From Ciona savignyi (lineage: Eukaryota > Chordata > Ascidiacea > Phlebobranchia > Cionidae), in contig CH001403.1 of the NCBI GenBank assembly GCA_000149265.1, positions 986,920-1,050,919 of the forward strand: a stretch of DNA of 64,000 nt, given 5' to 3'. A program made the position numbers and the translations under genes. Under the pieces are notes generated by a model. The model had not been told where the DNA came from. It worked only from the letters and a program-made list of their open reading frames with translations, and searched no databases. Of this stretch, positions 34,601 through 47,702 are shown one piece after another. Numbering within the stretch: position 1 is the stretch's first letter; each line of letters begins with the position of its first letter.

Positions 34601-37600
34601 CTGTGCACGCTGTCGAATCAGTGTTTGCAGTCTCGTTGTATCATTCATATTTACCCTGTGGGTGATGTCTGATTTGTTATATGAACTACAAAGTTTTCTC
34701 ATTGTCTTGTTATACCAGTTGTTGAAGCTGTATTATCGTGTGGTTTATTGTGTCATTAATATTCAGAAAAGTGTGAAACCAAATTAAAGAATTTATGCAC
34801 TGTTATAAACTAAATTAAATTCGATTCGCTCAAAAAAAATTAACAGTGAGTTTTTTTATTTATATTAAGGATTCATCTAGAGTTATACAGAACTGGATTT
34901 TTCATTAGCTTTTAACATTGACAAATTTTCAAATTATTCGTGTATGAAGAAAATGTCTCCAAAAACTTACTCTCTGAAGAGTTCCCCCCACAAGTCAAAC
35001 ATAGAAGAGACATTTCGATCCAAACAGTGCGATGATAGTCGTACTGAAGTTTCTGATGTCATTGAATCGCCATAGAAACATGATGAAGTTGCTGAAGCAG
35101 ATAGCCCACCAGTTACCAAGTCTTCACGTTGGGAGAAAGTGACATAGTCAGTTGTGTGTGTCCCCATTCTGTGTGTGAACACATATTGGGATTGGGGTTC
35201 ATTGATATAAAGTACATATTCAGATACAGAAAGTACAAAGTACCAGTGATGAAAAAACATTTGATACAAATTGACAAATAAACTTACTGAGTAAACACTT
35301 CACAAAACAGTGGTAGATAAGGCATAAGGTCCCCACGCAAACCATTGACTGGTAAAACAGCATTGAAGTACGTCACCCCATTGGTAGGTTGAACACAAGT
35401 TATAACTGGGGTCTCGTCTAAAAAGCAATGATTTTTTTTAAACATTTCAGTATGAAAAGCACCGTATTGAAAACGATTAAAAGAAAGTGACATTTACAAA
35501 AAATGGTCTTGTGACTTGTTTGATGCATTTGATTGATAGAACCCTTGTTTAGTGCAACAACCAAGTTGTGCAACACAAATTGTGACGCTTTGGCCCAAAA
35601 AAACACAGCCTCTGATTTATCAAATAATAATTGATCCTCCACTCCAACTCTGGCTATTTTAAAAATTAATAAATAACAACTTGGAAGTCACACCTGTTGT
35701 ATTGTCTAAATATGTAGGATAGGATAGGATATTCATGTTTATCCCCGTGAATGGGAAAACCCAGGGGGTTATCACACGGGCAATCGTCAGATCACCTCGC
35801 GCCCATCGTCGGGTTAATGGAGCTATTGCAGTGTGTTGTATATGATAGACACGTTCCTTCAATTTGGTAGAACCCATTAATCCGCTGGGTTCAGGCAATG
35901 TCCGTAAAGTGCCTTGCCCAAGGACACAACCGACTAGCTAGCGACCAGATTCGCACCTGTGACCTTTCGATTGAAAGGCGACGCACTTAACCGCTAGACC
36001 ACCGGGCTGGACATGTAATAAGCACTAAATATCAACTTGAAAGTCACACCTGTTGTATTGTCTGAATACGTAATAAGGGGGCATACCAGGTATCAGATCC
36101 TTCTGCAAGGCACTTAACGAACATTGTCAGATGATTTAAATAAAATATCTGCAGCTACCATACTCTGGCCTCATACCGCTCGTATAGATGTGCAACAAAA
36201 ACACTTGTCATGTTCACACCACAGATAGAGAGGAATAGGCCTAACATGGGTTATATACTTTTATTCAGTAAACACTTTTTAGTATAATGATGTTGTTGTA
36301 TTACAGAATTACGCCAGCTTTGTTACATAATTCTGTAATTTTGAATTCTGATGCATAAATCCAACTCATACAAGCTTTCACTGGCTTTTTAGTGTTCTGC
36401 ATGCCGCATGTCTATGCAATGGAGGATGGTGTATGGCCTTACCTGATGTGATTAGCAGGGTATGATTTGATATATGATGACACTGCCACTAATTATAATG
36501 CAGATGGTGGGGTATAAAGGACCAAGATATCTTGTCATAAGCAGCACAATATGGTTTTAACCATTTCCTCTGGCATGTGAACTAAACTACACATATTTTA
36601 ACTTACTAAATCGTTGTACAGATACATCATATGATTGCATCTTTCTTGGTATATCGTTCACATGCAGAGTAGGTAAGCATGATAGATCTTCTATATTTTG
36701 TTGTACCTTGCTTAACTCTATACCCTGTGTGAGGTTGGTTTTGTTTATTTATGTAATGAAATTAATATCGGATTTTTTTGCGCTCGCCAGTTTTCTTTAT
36801 TTCCGGGTTTTCGTTGATGAGTTGATTGCCTTTTAAACCTTGTTTTTGAGCTACTTTGTGTGGTCAGAGAAGGAGACCAAGATAAACAAATAAAGTCGAA
36901 GCTTAAGATCATAAAGGAGGGCAATAGCAAGTCTTTGGGGTGAAGGGTACTTACCTAGCAACTCATTTTGACAAAATTTTACGACAAGTAAATTTACATC
37001 AGGATTTTCAATTCAATTACCCACCTGTACATACACTTCTGTCTTGTCTTCATGACTCAAGTTATCCAACATGCTTTCTAATTGAGCCTTTTCCCTTTTC
37101 TCCAGAGATGCTTTGTACTCAGGGTCAGGTGTCATGGTAAGATTTAGATGATGGGTATTGGTCTGCAAACAGTTTTATGGTGGAAAGCAAATCTAGGCAA
37201 AATTGGCTTAACAAGGACAAAGACAAAATCAATCTTGAAATGGCATTAAAACACCAATATTTAATTGCTGAAATAAAGTTTAACTTACCAAAAAATATTC
37301 TGTACACTTTTTCTGCAAGAACTGATCATCAGTTTTTAAGTGTTGTCGGAATTGTTTCACAATAGAATCAACTTTTAAAGCTTGTATTGGGTCAGTACCA
37401 TGCTGCCAAATTGGCATTAAGTTCTGGAATAAGGCAATTTTTTTATCAAGGGTAATCTAACATTTGGGTGGCTAATAAATATTTTGTTCCGTCATAACTT
37501 TATAACTGACGATACTACTAAGTTTAAATTTAAACTTAACCTACAAATGTTAGACCGAGACCAAATTGCGAGCTTTGGTGTTTATGCTGTAGTTCCAATC

Positions 37601-40600
37601 TATGCAACATCGCATCTATCATCTCGTAAGAGAAACCATTTCTGAAAATGTAAGGTTTAGGTTTTGCAATTAAGATAAATATTTTGTTTAATCATTGTTT
37701 TGTTAACAAGGTTAATTAGTGTTAAATATTGATGAAAAATCTGTAAATGGGAAAATGGGTAAAAAGGAATAAGACAAAACACGTCTTTCCAATACCAATC
37801 AAATATTTACTTTAGGTATATTTACAGGTGAAAAAAGGTTGCCCACAAGGGAGAATCCTATCCCCCTTGCTATGGAACCTCCTGGTGGACACTCTACTAT
37901 GCCAATTCACTAGCCAAGAGGCTACAGTTGTGCAAGCATATGCTGGTGATTTGAGCGATGAAGAATACATTTGGATACTTACTTTGCTGTTTCAACGAAC
38001 GTATCCCTGATTATTTGATCCAATTTTGAAGCATCATCTTGATTTATTCCCTGTAACCCAATACTGAATACTGCTTCCTTTTGGTGGCTGTGGTAGCCTG
38101 TGCATGAATGTGTTTAAATATACAAACCGCAAATAAAGTATTATAAATAGAGATAATATGCTAAGCGAATATCATTTCTACAAAATAGAAAGTTCACTGT
38201 AATTGAGTTTGAAAGAAGGAAGAATCCCCAACCTGTCATGGGTGAGTAGTCGGAGCCAATTCCAGATTCAATTAATGTTTTATAGAAAGGGGAAGCTGGC
38301 CCGTCAATTAGCAAGTTGCATATCATGGCAGCCGTGAAAGATTCAAATATGTCGGACACTCTGTGGTTGGAACCAAATGTTTATATTTAGAAAAATTGCA
38401 GGGTTATTGTAAAGCAGGCATTATAAAACCACATGTCTACAGTTGATTAGCCATAGCCAACATAAAATATAATATTGCCCACATAGTTAAAGTAAATAAT
38501 TTAAAATGGCCACCAATGAATAATAGGTTAATAATCCTCCTATGCTGATGTATTTATCCAGCAAGAGATGAGGATAAAATACCTGGTCAAGTAGGTGTTT
38601 AACTAAACCCTTAACATGTTCTGTGCGTTTTTCCTAGTTCCAGACTTTATAACATTGCAGTAACATATGGTGCTGTTTGGGTTAATTGGGTTAAAATTAA
38701 ATTGAATCGATCAAAAATGAAGTTATAAAATATACAACATTTAACTATAGGGGCGAGGTAGTTTAATGATTTGTGGTATTATAACAACTCTGGTTGTTTC
38801 ATACACATGATTAAAATTGAGTATCCTATAAAATGGCCCCAATAACACACAAAGCCATAAATATGATTGTAACATTGATATGTGGTAAACCTGTAATTAT
38901 GTTCTAAGATAATTTGAATCAATAACTTAAAACCCAGTTATACAAAAGTATCTATGTTTTAAGTGGGTAAATGAATATTTATGTGAGCAGGGTGTGATTA
39001 TCTGGCAACTGAACTGTGGACACAACTAATAGAGCAATAACGGATTAATTTGTCAATATAGATTCCATCCCAAGATAAATACAAACAAAACACATACTCA
39101 GGTAAAATGAAGCTTTTAGAATAAGTTGTTTGCTTCTCTTGATTGGCTGCCATATCATCTGGTGCACATTGTATGGTGGCTGATCGCTGAAAAAAATATA
39201 TATAATGTATGCTGATGTTGTGTATCTGGGCAAAGCAAAGTCATTTAATAATCTTGTGCAAACTGAGGTGTTGGAGTTATATTATCTCTGGTGTATTCTG
39301 GCCGGTTAGACTGGTGGTTAAGTGCGTCACCGTTCAATCAAAAGGTTGAACGTGCGAAACTGGTCGCTAGCTAGTCGGTTGTGGCCTTGGGCAAGGCAAT
39401 TTACGGACATTGCCTGAACCCAGCGGATTAATAGATTCTACCAAATTGAAGGAACATGTGTATCATATACAACACACTGCAATAGCTCCATTAACCTGAC
39501 GGTGGGCGCGAGGTGATCTGACGGTTGCTCATGTGTTAACCCCCTTGGTTTTCCCATTCACGGGGATAAACATGAATATCCTATCCTATCCTAGTTTATC
39601 CCATACTATCCAGCACAGTAAAATAATTAAACTCTATCTTCTTCTCTAAACCCTGTTAAACAATTGAAAAACAACTCACTGAATTATTCCATCTCGATTG
39701 CAGTGGGACCTCGGTACCAGGGTCGATTTTATCAAAATTAATCATCACTTTTTCATTGATGAATTTCAGGTGATTCTCTAACGGCAAATCTCCATATGTT
39801 ATAAATCTGTTATATAAGTAAATGTACCTTTTTAATGCGATTTCTTTATTTTAAAAGGAGTTGAGAAATATTACTTTCTATCATACATGTTAGGTGATTT
39901 CTCAAAAGAAATAGTAATTACATTTTTAAAGTTTAAACTTATATTTAATTTTGCTATGATCAATGTTTATAAAAAAATGTTTTTTGAAATAAAATGCTAT
40001 CATGGTAGTGTAATGTATTACACATTTTATCACTCTATTCAGTCACGTAAATAATCCGGGTAATAACGTAGACACTGAACACCTGAAATTCTGTAGCGAT
40101 ATTATATTTCTTTAAAGCCATGCGCAAGCACCAAGAATGCTAATAATCTTTTTACATAATTCACACACCGACACATTTGCCTTCTTTGTTGGATAGAAAT
40201 GTATAAATATTACCTGGCATTACTGGGGTGGTAATGTCCTGCATGAAAATCTTTCAACTCCTCCCAAGTTAGTTGCGGTATATTAGCTGGATTCCCACCA
40301 CTACACACCCCGTATGTGTGGTCGGGGAGCAACTTGCTTTGCATGGACGTGCCGTATAAATAGGATGGGTCAGCCTGGAGGAATTATTTTAAAATAATAC
40401 AAACTATCACATTTTCCATCTATATATACACAAACGGGCTTTCTAGCTTTTACCATACAGTTGTACACAATTTAATCATGATAAGCACATTACTTTGAAT
40501 AATCTGTGTCAAAAGTCGTTACACGCAAAAATATGTGCTCACCATAACTCCTTTCATTTCATTGAAAACAACACCTTTGAACACAATTGGTGAATCAGGG

Positions 40601-43600
40601 TCAGTATTAATTTCATGTTCCAATCTCCATCCTTCCTATGGAATGGTTGAGTTCAATTACATAGTTAATATAGATTTCTTTCGGGTGATTATTACAAACT
40701 TGTTTAAATCCGAGTTTCAGCACATCTGTTGGTGCATTGCCCACAAAAGAAAAAATAGCAATTTGAAGCTTCCCACTTCCCACTTATATTACTGATTTCT
40801 ACAACTCTACCTACCAGGATTGGTCATATATAAATATGGTTAATAGCTATATGCAGAATTAGAAAACTCAAGAAATTCGTAATGGGCTTCTCACTAATAA
40901 GGATGTAAATAAACCAACCATCCACACACTATAATAGCAAACCCAGCAAAAATACTAATTTCGCAATGGCATCCAAGATATCTAGCTACTAAGTCTAGAC
41001 ATTAATGTAATTCTTATCTAATATTATTTATCACAGACAATTGTAATATTGTTACCTATCCTTAAAATATAGTGAAATTAGATAACTATGAAAAGTTGGT
41101 GTGTAAATCACCGCTCTAAAATTTAAAATTAAATAATGTGTCCTTACGAAAAGGTTACTATATTTTAAAAAAAATGTATTGATGAGTAAAAATTAATGAA
41201 TAACCCAATAAATAATAAACCTTTGAATATTTCAATGCAATTATCCGTGAATTTATCAAATACTTCAATTCCATTAAATCATTAGTTTAAATAATTTATA
41301 TTTCAAAGGAACGTGCATTCTAAAATTTAAAAAATTTGTTCATTTGTACGTTTTCCTAGGATTTCAAATATTAGTCACATTATAGTTAGGACATTTGTAC
41401 TATGCATTTGCGTTTGATTGTGCAGTCAGAATTACATGTGGCACACAGTGTCCCAATATTTTACCTGTCTACACTCAAGGAAGAATCGCAGCTTTAAGTG
41501 ATGAAAAAAATGTCAAAGTTGGTGATTCGATCTGTACAATCGAAAATTCGACTTAATATTCAATCCAATGTACCTGTAGGAAATCTAATTTTTGGAGTCT
41601 TGGATAGAATACAGCATCAAGATAAACTGACAGAAGGTTTTGAAAATCTTTCTCATTTTGAGTTGAGAAAGGGTACACAGTATAGTCTGCACCTGTGAAT
41701 TAAATAACAAGTTAAATATAACAACCACAATCGTGATACTACAAAAATGACAAGTAAAATTCGATCTATATACGAGAATATCAATATTTCACCAAAATTA
41801 GTGTTATCACACAAATGGTAATTAATAGTTAGTAGTTGAAAGATGTTTCATCTTTTATTACACTTTCTTAACCCATGCCTTAAACTATACCATGCAAACT
41901 ATAAGTTTAACCAACCTGTCATAGCATTCATAAAAGTGGCCATGGACCGATCCAACATTTTAAAGAATGGGTCACGAACGGGAAACTTGTGAGAGCCACA
42001 TAACGCAACGTGCTCGAGAACATGAGCTACACCAGTGCTGTTCATGGGGGTTGTCCGGAGTGAAACACTGTGGGTAGACTGGAAGAGTATTTTCATGATT
42101 GATAATTATTTCATGGTAGTTTCCATGGTAGAACAATTGTTATAGACACTAATGATTGATAAAGCTTGACAATCTAACAAATAGGTACATAGGATAGGCA
42201 CAAAATAGGATATTCTGGTTTATCCCCATGAAGGGGAAAACCAATGGGGATTGAACGATTTTTTATTACAAGAGTCAGCTGGAAGGTTTGGTTGATTCTT
42301 GATTGCGTTAGCTGTTTGTCAAATCATAAAATGACTACCTACTTTGCTAACCGTAAGCAGTGTTTATTCCCTTGATCCCCACATTATTGGAGAGTGCCGA
42401 TTAGTTTTAAATTGTATAATTTTAGACAGAAGCAACTTGTAATTTCATTATAGACATAAAAACTTATAATTACAACCTTTAAGATTCACAAGATGAACCT
42501 ATGCAGAAATAAACAAACTGCACCAATATCTTGTAAAACATGGCTACTTTGTTAAATAAAAAAAATTGGGGAATATATTTTTAAATATTTTAAAGACAGG
42601 GTTTTTTTCATACAAATTTCTATCATTATATATCTATAAAATGTATGAACATACCTAAATACATTATTTTTATCATCTCTGGCCAAATGAAGATGATCAC
42701 TGCCAGTTTTAACATGTTGCAACTCGAATGCAGACATAGAGAATTCGGGAATATCTTCCACCTGAGAAAATAAATAATTATAATTATAAGTGGAAAAAGT
42801 ACCAGTCACTAAAATTTGGTTTATTATACAGTATAACATGGAAATGTTAATGAATAGAAACTAGGGAACATTAAAAATGTATCTGTATCAGCCATCTTTT
42901 CTGTGGGTTGCTGCTTGCCCAAAGTCCTACTGGAAATTTTGCAAAGTGTTAGGTATTAACTCATTCAGATCAGCCAACAGATAATCCTGATAAATAAAAA
43001 CAAAACCCTAGGTCTCACCCGAAGCACTTTATACCCATGGATAATGTCGCCTGTTTTATAAAGCGTTGGTATGTTTGATAAATATCTTTGTGTGTTTAGT
43101 CGGCTTGGTTTCAAAAACCTTCAACAAAAATACTAGTAGTTATCGTTATATTTAAAACATGCTTTAGCTTACACACACATGTTTGCACATACGCAGAAAA
43201 TTTAATTTTATGTATGAAACTTTAAGTTATACAATTATGCAGTAATATATATAACACAAAATAGGTAGAAAACATATTATAAAAAAAGAATCTAAGAAGT
43301 TAGATAAGACCCAGTAAGAGTTAATTGGCCTCTGTACCGCTTGTTTTACAGTGGTTAAGTGTTTGCTCTGCATTGAGAGCATACACTCATACTTCAGTTT
43401 AGAAAAAACAAACAATGGTGGCACAAGGTTCACAATTATAAACAATAAAAGTAAGATTACACTTGAACTAATGCTACAGATAATAGCGTCACATACCAAA
43501 ATGAATTAAACACTAATGATAAAATTAAATGTACGATATTTAACTGCTGAATGATACACATTGTCATAAATACTCGATGTTTAGTCAAAATGTAAAAAAT

Positions 43601-43900
43601 AACAAATGTGCCCATGAACATTTCATTACACTTTAAATTACTTCAGTGTTAGTAGAACTAATCAATCCAAAAAGTTGGAGACACTCTTAAGGATAATCGA
43701 AAAAACTTGATGTTAATTGTGGCCGCGATCCAATTTTTATTCGTATTTAGGCAGGTTGTCTGTATTTGGCCCTCTAGTAATAGAAGTTACGCACCGCTGT
43801 TTTAGACTATCCTATACATCATAAACTTCAGCTTATCGCAATGCCATTACAATATAATTTATCGTGTCTTTACTTACCTGCTTAGTTTAAGAAGCTTCAT
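31629..43900 (-). CDS. PITRM1: presequence protease, mitochondrial (M16C metallopeptidase), 24 exons
   Basis: Minus-strand exons in order: 43878..43900, 43019..43118, 42655..42761, 41916..42067, 41574..41692, 40543..40635, 40214..40374, 39680..39806, 39098..39186, 38233..38360, 37983..38097, 37545..37641, 37289..37423, 37025..37162, 36607..36724, 35288..35417, 34971..35168, 34501..34655, 34172..34390, 33905..33998, 33481..33621, 32969..33155, 32401..32534, 31629..31704. They total 3036 nt, or 1011 aa; human PITRM1 is 1037. Every junction keeps frame. [16 protein letters not shown] is a basic, acid-free mitochondrial presequence. The inverted zinc motif HVLEH is in the fourth exon, the downstream glutamate in VVFNEMKG, and the C-terminal landmark [11 protein letters not shown] in the third-last exon. 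The enzyme degrades clea​ved presequences and other short peptides in the matrix. The tiny first exon and the acceptor at 43119 are the least certain parts. No break is seen, so the gene should be functional. Confidence 0.93.
32611..32905 (-). repeat. tRNA-SINE in PITRM1-like intron
   Basis: Full-length copy, tail first on the plus strand (GGATAGGATATTTATG), in the intron between the exons at 32969 and 32401. Confidence 0.85.
35716..36008 (-). repeat. tRNA-SINE in PITRM1-like intron, best-preserved copy
   Basis: Read on the minus strand it starts GGTGGTCTAGCGGTTAAGTG (A-box-like), then CAGGTGCGAATCTGG (B-box-like), then the family body, and ends in (TATCC)n. These internal promoter words identify the family as tRNA-derived. 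Confidence 0.88.
36299..36346 (+). mobile_element. fragment related to the hAT-like element at 62192
   Basis: ACAGAATTACGCCAGCTTTG followed by CATAATTCTGTAATTTT resembles the left end of the 62192-63274 element (ACGGAATTACGCCAGCTCAG...). Only about 45 bp remain, in a PITRM1-like intron. Confidence 0.5.
37828..37965 (+). pseudogene. non-LTR reverse transcriptase fragment
   Basis: The translation contains [19 protein letters not shown] and, about 20 residues later, AYAGDL where YADDL is expected. These are RT motifs of a LINE clade different from the one at 57 kb. Only about 45 residues remain, the catalytic Asp is replaced by Gly, and it lies antisense in a PITRM1-like intron. Confidence 0.7.
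39300..39592 (+). repeat. tRNA-SINE in PITRM1-like intron
   Basis: Full-length plus-strand copy running from GGCCGGTTAGACTGGTGG to the (TATCC)n tail, in the intron between the exons at 39680 and 39186. Confidence 0.85.
42192..42252 (-). repeat. SINE 3' end fragment
   Basis: AGGATATTCTGGTTTATCCC and GGGGAAAACCAATGGGG match the tail-proximal end of the SINE family; the rest is gone. Confidence 0.6.
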
Positions 43901-44792
43901 ATTGATATGAAAAAATCAATAACTTTATATTCCGTTCGTCCAACTTTTGCTTTTAATCTATGTGTATCGGCAGTGACTTAGTTAAGTAAACACCAATTTA
44001 CGGAATTGGAAACTATCGGCAGAGTGGGTAATTAACGCAGGTGAGGACATAAAGTCACAGCATAAATTGAAGCAAGGATAGGTCTAGGGGGAATTCCCGC
44101 AAAACCTTACGACATAACTTAGTCACCCTACCACACACTGTTTAATCTGAAAATAAGTCATGCGTAACCAGCCACAATAAATTAAATATGGCCTTTCCAA
44201 GCTTTCCAATATAATAAAATTATTTTCATAACATGTGTTTGTACACGAGGTATGCCAAGCGTTAGACGGAAGAGGAAGGAAGCGGTTAATCAACAGAGTT
44301 GTCAAAACAGAAAAGTATGTAGCAAATTCGCGGCTTGTGTATTATTTGTTGCTTATTATATTAAGCTTTGTTAAATTGTTTTAGTAAGCCATAATTGCAT
44401 TCTGCACAGCTTGCGCCTGTTCTAAAAACCCGTTCTCACTTCTCTTGCGTGTCAACGGGATATAATCCCCATGCCATACGTTTTGCAAGCTGATGTTTTG
44501 TGTATAAAGTTTTTGGATTAATTATTATCAGAAACGCGTTCTGAAATGTAGACAAGCACTGCCTGCTTGAAGGTGATATCTTCAAGCATGTATAATGAAC
44601 CAGTTTAACTGTACGAATTGTATTGTATCAGATTGCAATATATCAATAAAGAAGTTTTTTATGGAGTCCGGATTGCCATCTATTTTAGTCATGGCTGAGG
44701 TATGTTAGTTGGGGCAACCTCATGCCAGAATTAGTGCAAGCACCAGGCGCAAACCCAAGCCTGACTCAAACAAAAATAAGGAGGACCCCCAC

Positions 44793-44966
44793 ATGACTTT
44801 AAAATAATAAGTCTAAGGAATTTATATTATAAATCATAGAAGTGAAGACAGAACAAGAAAACTAGAACGGGAGGCAGTAAACTGTAACTGCCAGCAATTT
44901 ATAGAAATAAACCAGCCATCAATTAAAAATCATACTATGCGGTGGGAACAGCCTATTTCTTTCATG
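44793..44966 (+). repeat. left arm of inverted repeat enclosing P2RX7_C and THAP ORFs
   Basis: 174 bp matching the reverse complement of 46108-46281 without gaps at about 154 of 174 positions (88%). The arms may be terminal inverted repeats of a DNA transposon, or an inverted duplication. I could not find target-site duplications. Confidence 0.85.
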
Positions 44967-45146
44967 ATTGTTGCTTTTTAATATATAGCCATAATCTGCA
45001 ACGTAGACTAGCAATGTTATTATCAACCCCTAGGCTACAAACTGAGAGTGTAAGAGATTTGGTATACATATGCATAGAAGTTTTAACAAATTTATTTTGT
45101 TTTCTTCATTTCTAGACTAAATTTAAGTTAATGTTGTAACACTAAA

Positions 45147-45490
45147 ATGGATGACAGTTTTCAGCATTCTGGCATGGATGAAAGAATAAAACAACACAAA
45201 TTCAGTCATATGCGTTTGAACCAAGGAAAACGTCTGAAAGTATCTCTGAAGATGCAAGCCCCATAGAAGAAAATGTTTATTTAGAAACATTACCTATGGA
45301 CATGACTTGGTGCCGTTGCAAAAACTGTATTCTTATGGACACACCGCAAGAATGTTTATGCTGCATGAATGTACGTGCATTTGTGCACAAAATAACGCCA
45401 GACTGGTCTTGCATTACTAAAAGCCCTTATTTTTCATTTATCTGCTTGGATAAAGAAGTTCTTGAAGTTGCACTTGATGTACTGGGTTGA
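45147..45490 (+). pseudogene. P2RX7 C-terminal (ballast)-type cysteine domain ORF, frameshifted
   Basis: The frame ending at 45490 reads QSYAFEP, then a Ser/Glu-rich link, then MTWCRCKNCILMDTPQECLC followed by CM, SCITKSPYFSFICLD and a stop. The pattern WCxCxxCxxMxTxxECxCC with the later SCIT and ICLD words is that of the P2X7 receptor intracellular ballast domain, which also occurs alone in many invertebrate and transposon-linked proteins. The likely start, ATG at 45147 (MDDSFQHSGMDE), is in another frame, so at least one indel lies near 45180. It contains no P2X channel domain. The convergent THAP ORF ends 30 bp beyond its stop. Confidence 0.7.
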
Positions 45491-45520
45491 TCACTATGTT
45501 TAAAATCATAATCAGAAAAA

Positions 45521-45825
45521 TTAAAAAATTGTTGAAACTGTATTTTTCACCAAGCGGTTTGTTTTCATCATCTTGGCCACTCCATTGGAGTCAAATACAA
45601 TTTTACTATGATAATCCTTGTCACAAATATGTGCACTACACACTACGGTTCTTATTCCAGGTAGTTTAGAACGCTTGCATTGTTGTATCCATTGCTTCAA
45701 CCGTTTTTGTCGTTGTGAGGAAATCGATGAAAGAGCACAGGTGGATTGGAATTTCGTGTGCTGTAATAGGAATTTGTACATCCCGGTCACTCTTCCTTCC
45801 TTCTCAGTGGCTTAACTTTAGGCAT
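45521..45825 (-). pseudogene. THAP-type zinc finger ORF, decayed
   Basis: From the minus-strand ATG at 45825 (MPKVKPLRRKEE) the frame meets a stop, then continues PGCTNSYYSTRNSNPPVLFH and RFPHND. After a one-base shift it resumes RLKQWIQQCKRSK and then RTVVCSAHICDKDY. C...C, FHRFP, W, and CSxH followed by D are the THAP DNA-binding pattern. THAP domains are shared by P-element and Kolobok-type transposases and host factors. With one stop and one frameshift this copy is dead. No transposase core follows. Confidence 0.7.
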
Positions 45826-46107
45826 TTTAAAATATTTTATAAAAAGAACTAAATTGAAAAAGTGGTATATTCTTATTAACTTATTTGGGTAGTTAAGTAG
45901 AGATCTATTATATATATTCTTCACTTACGTATCTGATTGCTTGCTGTGTACTTATTGTCGGACTACACATCGGCTACTGTGCATTAACTGGTTTATGCAA
46001 TAAGTGGTATTCTCAACCAGTAGGCTAATGCTCAGTTTCAATAACAGCAGACATTAAATGCACCACATACACAACAGCAAAACATTATACAAACACCCAA
46101 GGTAAAC

Positions 46108-46281
46108 CATGAAAGAAATAGGCTTTTCCCACCGCATGGACTAGCCTTTGCTTGATGGCTGGTTTATTTCTATAAATTGTTGGTAGTTACAGTTTAATGC
46201 CTCCCGTTCTAGTTTTCTTGTTCTGTCTTCACTTTTATGAATTATGATACAAATTGCTAAGACTTATTATTCTAAAGTCAT
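46108..46281 (-). repeat. right arm of inverted repeat
   Basis: Partner of 44793-44966. The distance between arms is 1141 bp. The mismatches cluster in a 14-bp internal patch. Confidence 0.85.
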
Positions 46282-46740
46282 TTAAATACGAGACCTGTAT
46301 ACTTCAGCATTCAGCTTAGGTCCAGGACCGTGCAGGCCTTAATGACCGCGCTTAAAGTAAGCTGTCACCATGTACATTGGTTCAGTAAGGCTATATGACA
46401 AGTGTCATGCTAAGTCTCCATAAAAAAACGAAAATACAACGCTCCTGCAGGCGCTTCTGTTACTAATTCACCTCTAAACTGGCACATGATTGTATACAAT
46501 GCATATAGGCACGAAATCTCAACAACGTCAATGACGTAATACGGGAAATCCCCTAACATAAAATGAAATGCATATTTGCTCATAACTTTTTAACAAAAAA
46601 ATATTGGAAGAAACTGATTTGATTTTTGAAATCGGCGTATTTTTTTCCATTTATTAAGATATTCTTAAAATGGACTTCAGTTCCCCTTTAACATCCCCAC
46701 GAACAATAGAACGAAAATGTACAAACTTTGCTTCTTGACG

Positions 46741-47702
46741 GCGAATTAGTTTAGTTTATTCGTTTTTTGCCCCAGTTTTTAAAAATGGCAAACGAATATA
46801 ATCACGACATAGGTACGGGAAAAGACGACAAAACAAACAGTCGTTAAAACACGTCACTAAAAAAGGATATAATGTAATAAATATAGCGGACGCGGCCGCC
46901 AAACCTAGGCAAAAGAACAATTTTAAGCGATCCAAATTGAATTAAGACCAAACGATATAAAGCCCTGAAGAAGAGTGGTCGGTAAAGCGCGACCAGTACT
47001 GAGGGGGGGGGGCGGCTTTAGGAAAAGGTGTGGCCCGAAAGCGTGGACCAGAGTGGAAAAAGAAAAACCCCCTAAAATAAAATTCTACTAAGTCAGTAAC
47101 ATTTTTAGTTTCAAGCACACTTACCGGGGCATATTTACATTAAATATTCTCATTTAACACACAGATTGCATAACACTAATGCATTAGAGCACTTATGTAG
47201 GAGTGCGAAAAGAGGAGCACTACACTAGTGCACCATAAATAACAAAAAAGCGCAAAACAACACAAAACAAACAAAATGTTTAAATAAATAAAGAAAAAAT
47301 AAATAAATAAATAAATAACAAGCCAAAAAAGGGTTGCTAGCAAGTGAAAAATACTAAAGACTGCAGCAAGGATCCGATTATATTAAAGCAGATTGGTTGT
47401 GACATATTAGTTTAATATTGATCGGCATGTTCTTCTTGAGATCACACCGCCAACTCTCGAATAATTGATTGGAGAAGAAAGGAGCCACGCAAGAAAACCG
47501 GACGACCTTCTTATCGTAGATGAAATTTCGGGTATCTGGAACAATAGTGTCTTGGCAGTATAGTTATAAAAATACTTCAAGACATTAAAGAAATTTAAAA
47601 ATAGATAGAAATAAAGACAGGTTAGGGAACAGGGTAGTATGCAATCGGGTGGTGTAAAATATTATAAAAACCAAAAACAAATAAAAAGACTGAAGTGATA
47701 AG
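46741..47702 (-). mobile_element. LINE 3' end, severely 5'-truncated copy
   Basis: Matches 55371-56337, the 3' region of the LINE at 55.4-58.7 kb, including the AAACTAAACTAAAC-type terminal tail, the GCGGACGCGGCCGCCAAACC block and an (AAAT)n run. Coding sequence is absent. The truncation point abuts the satellite at 47703. Confidence 0.85.

Noticed and set aside
44123..44305. Possible first exon of the PITRM1-like gene
   Set aside because: The apparent start is TTG, there is no upstream ATG in frame and the donor is poor. The exon at 43878-43900 has ATG, a GTAAGT donor and the right phase.
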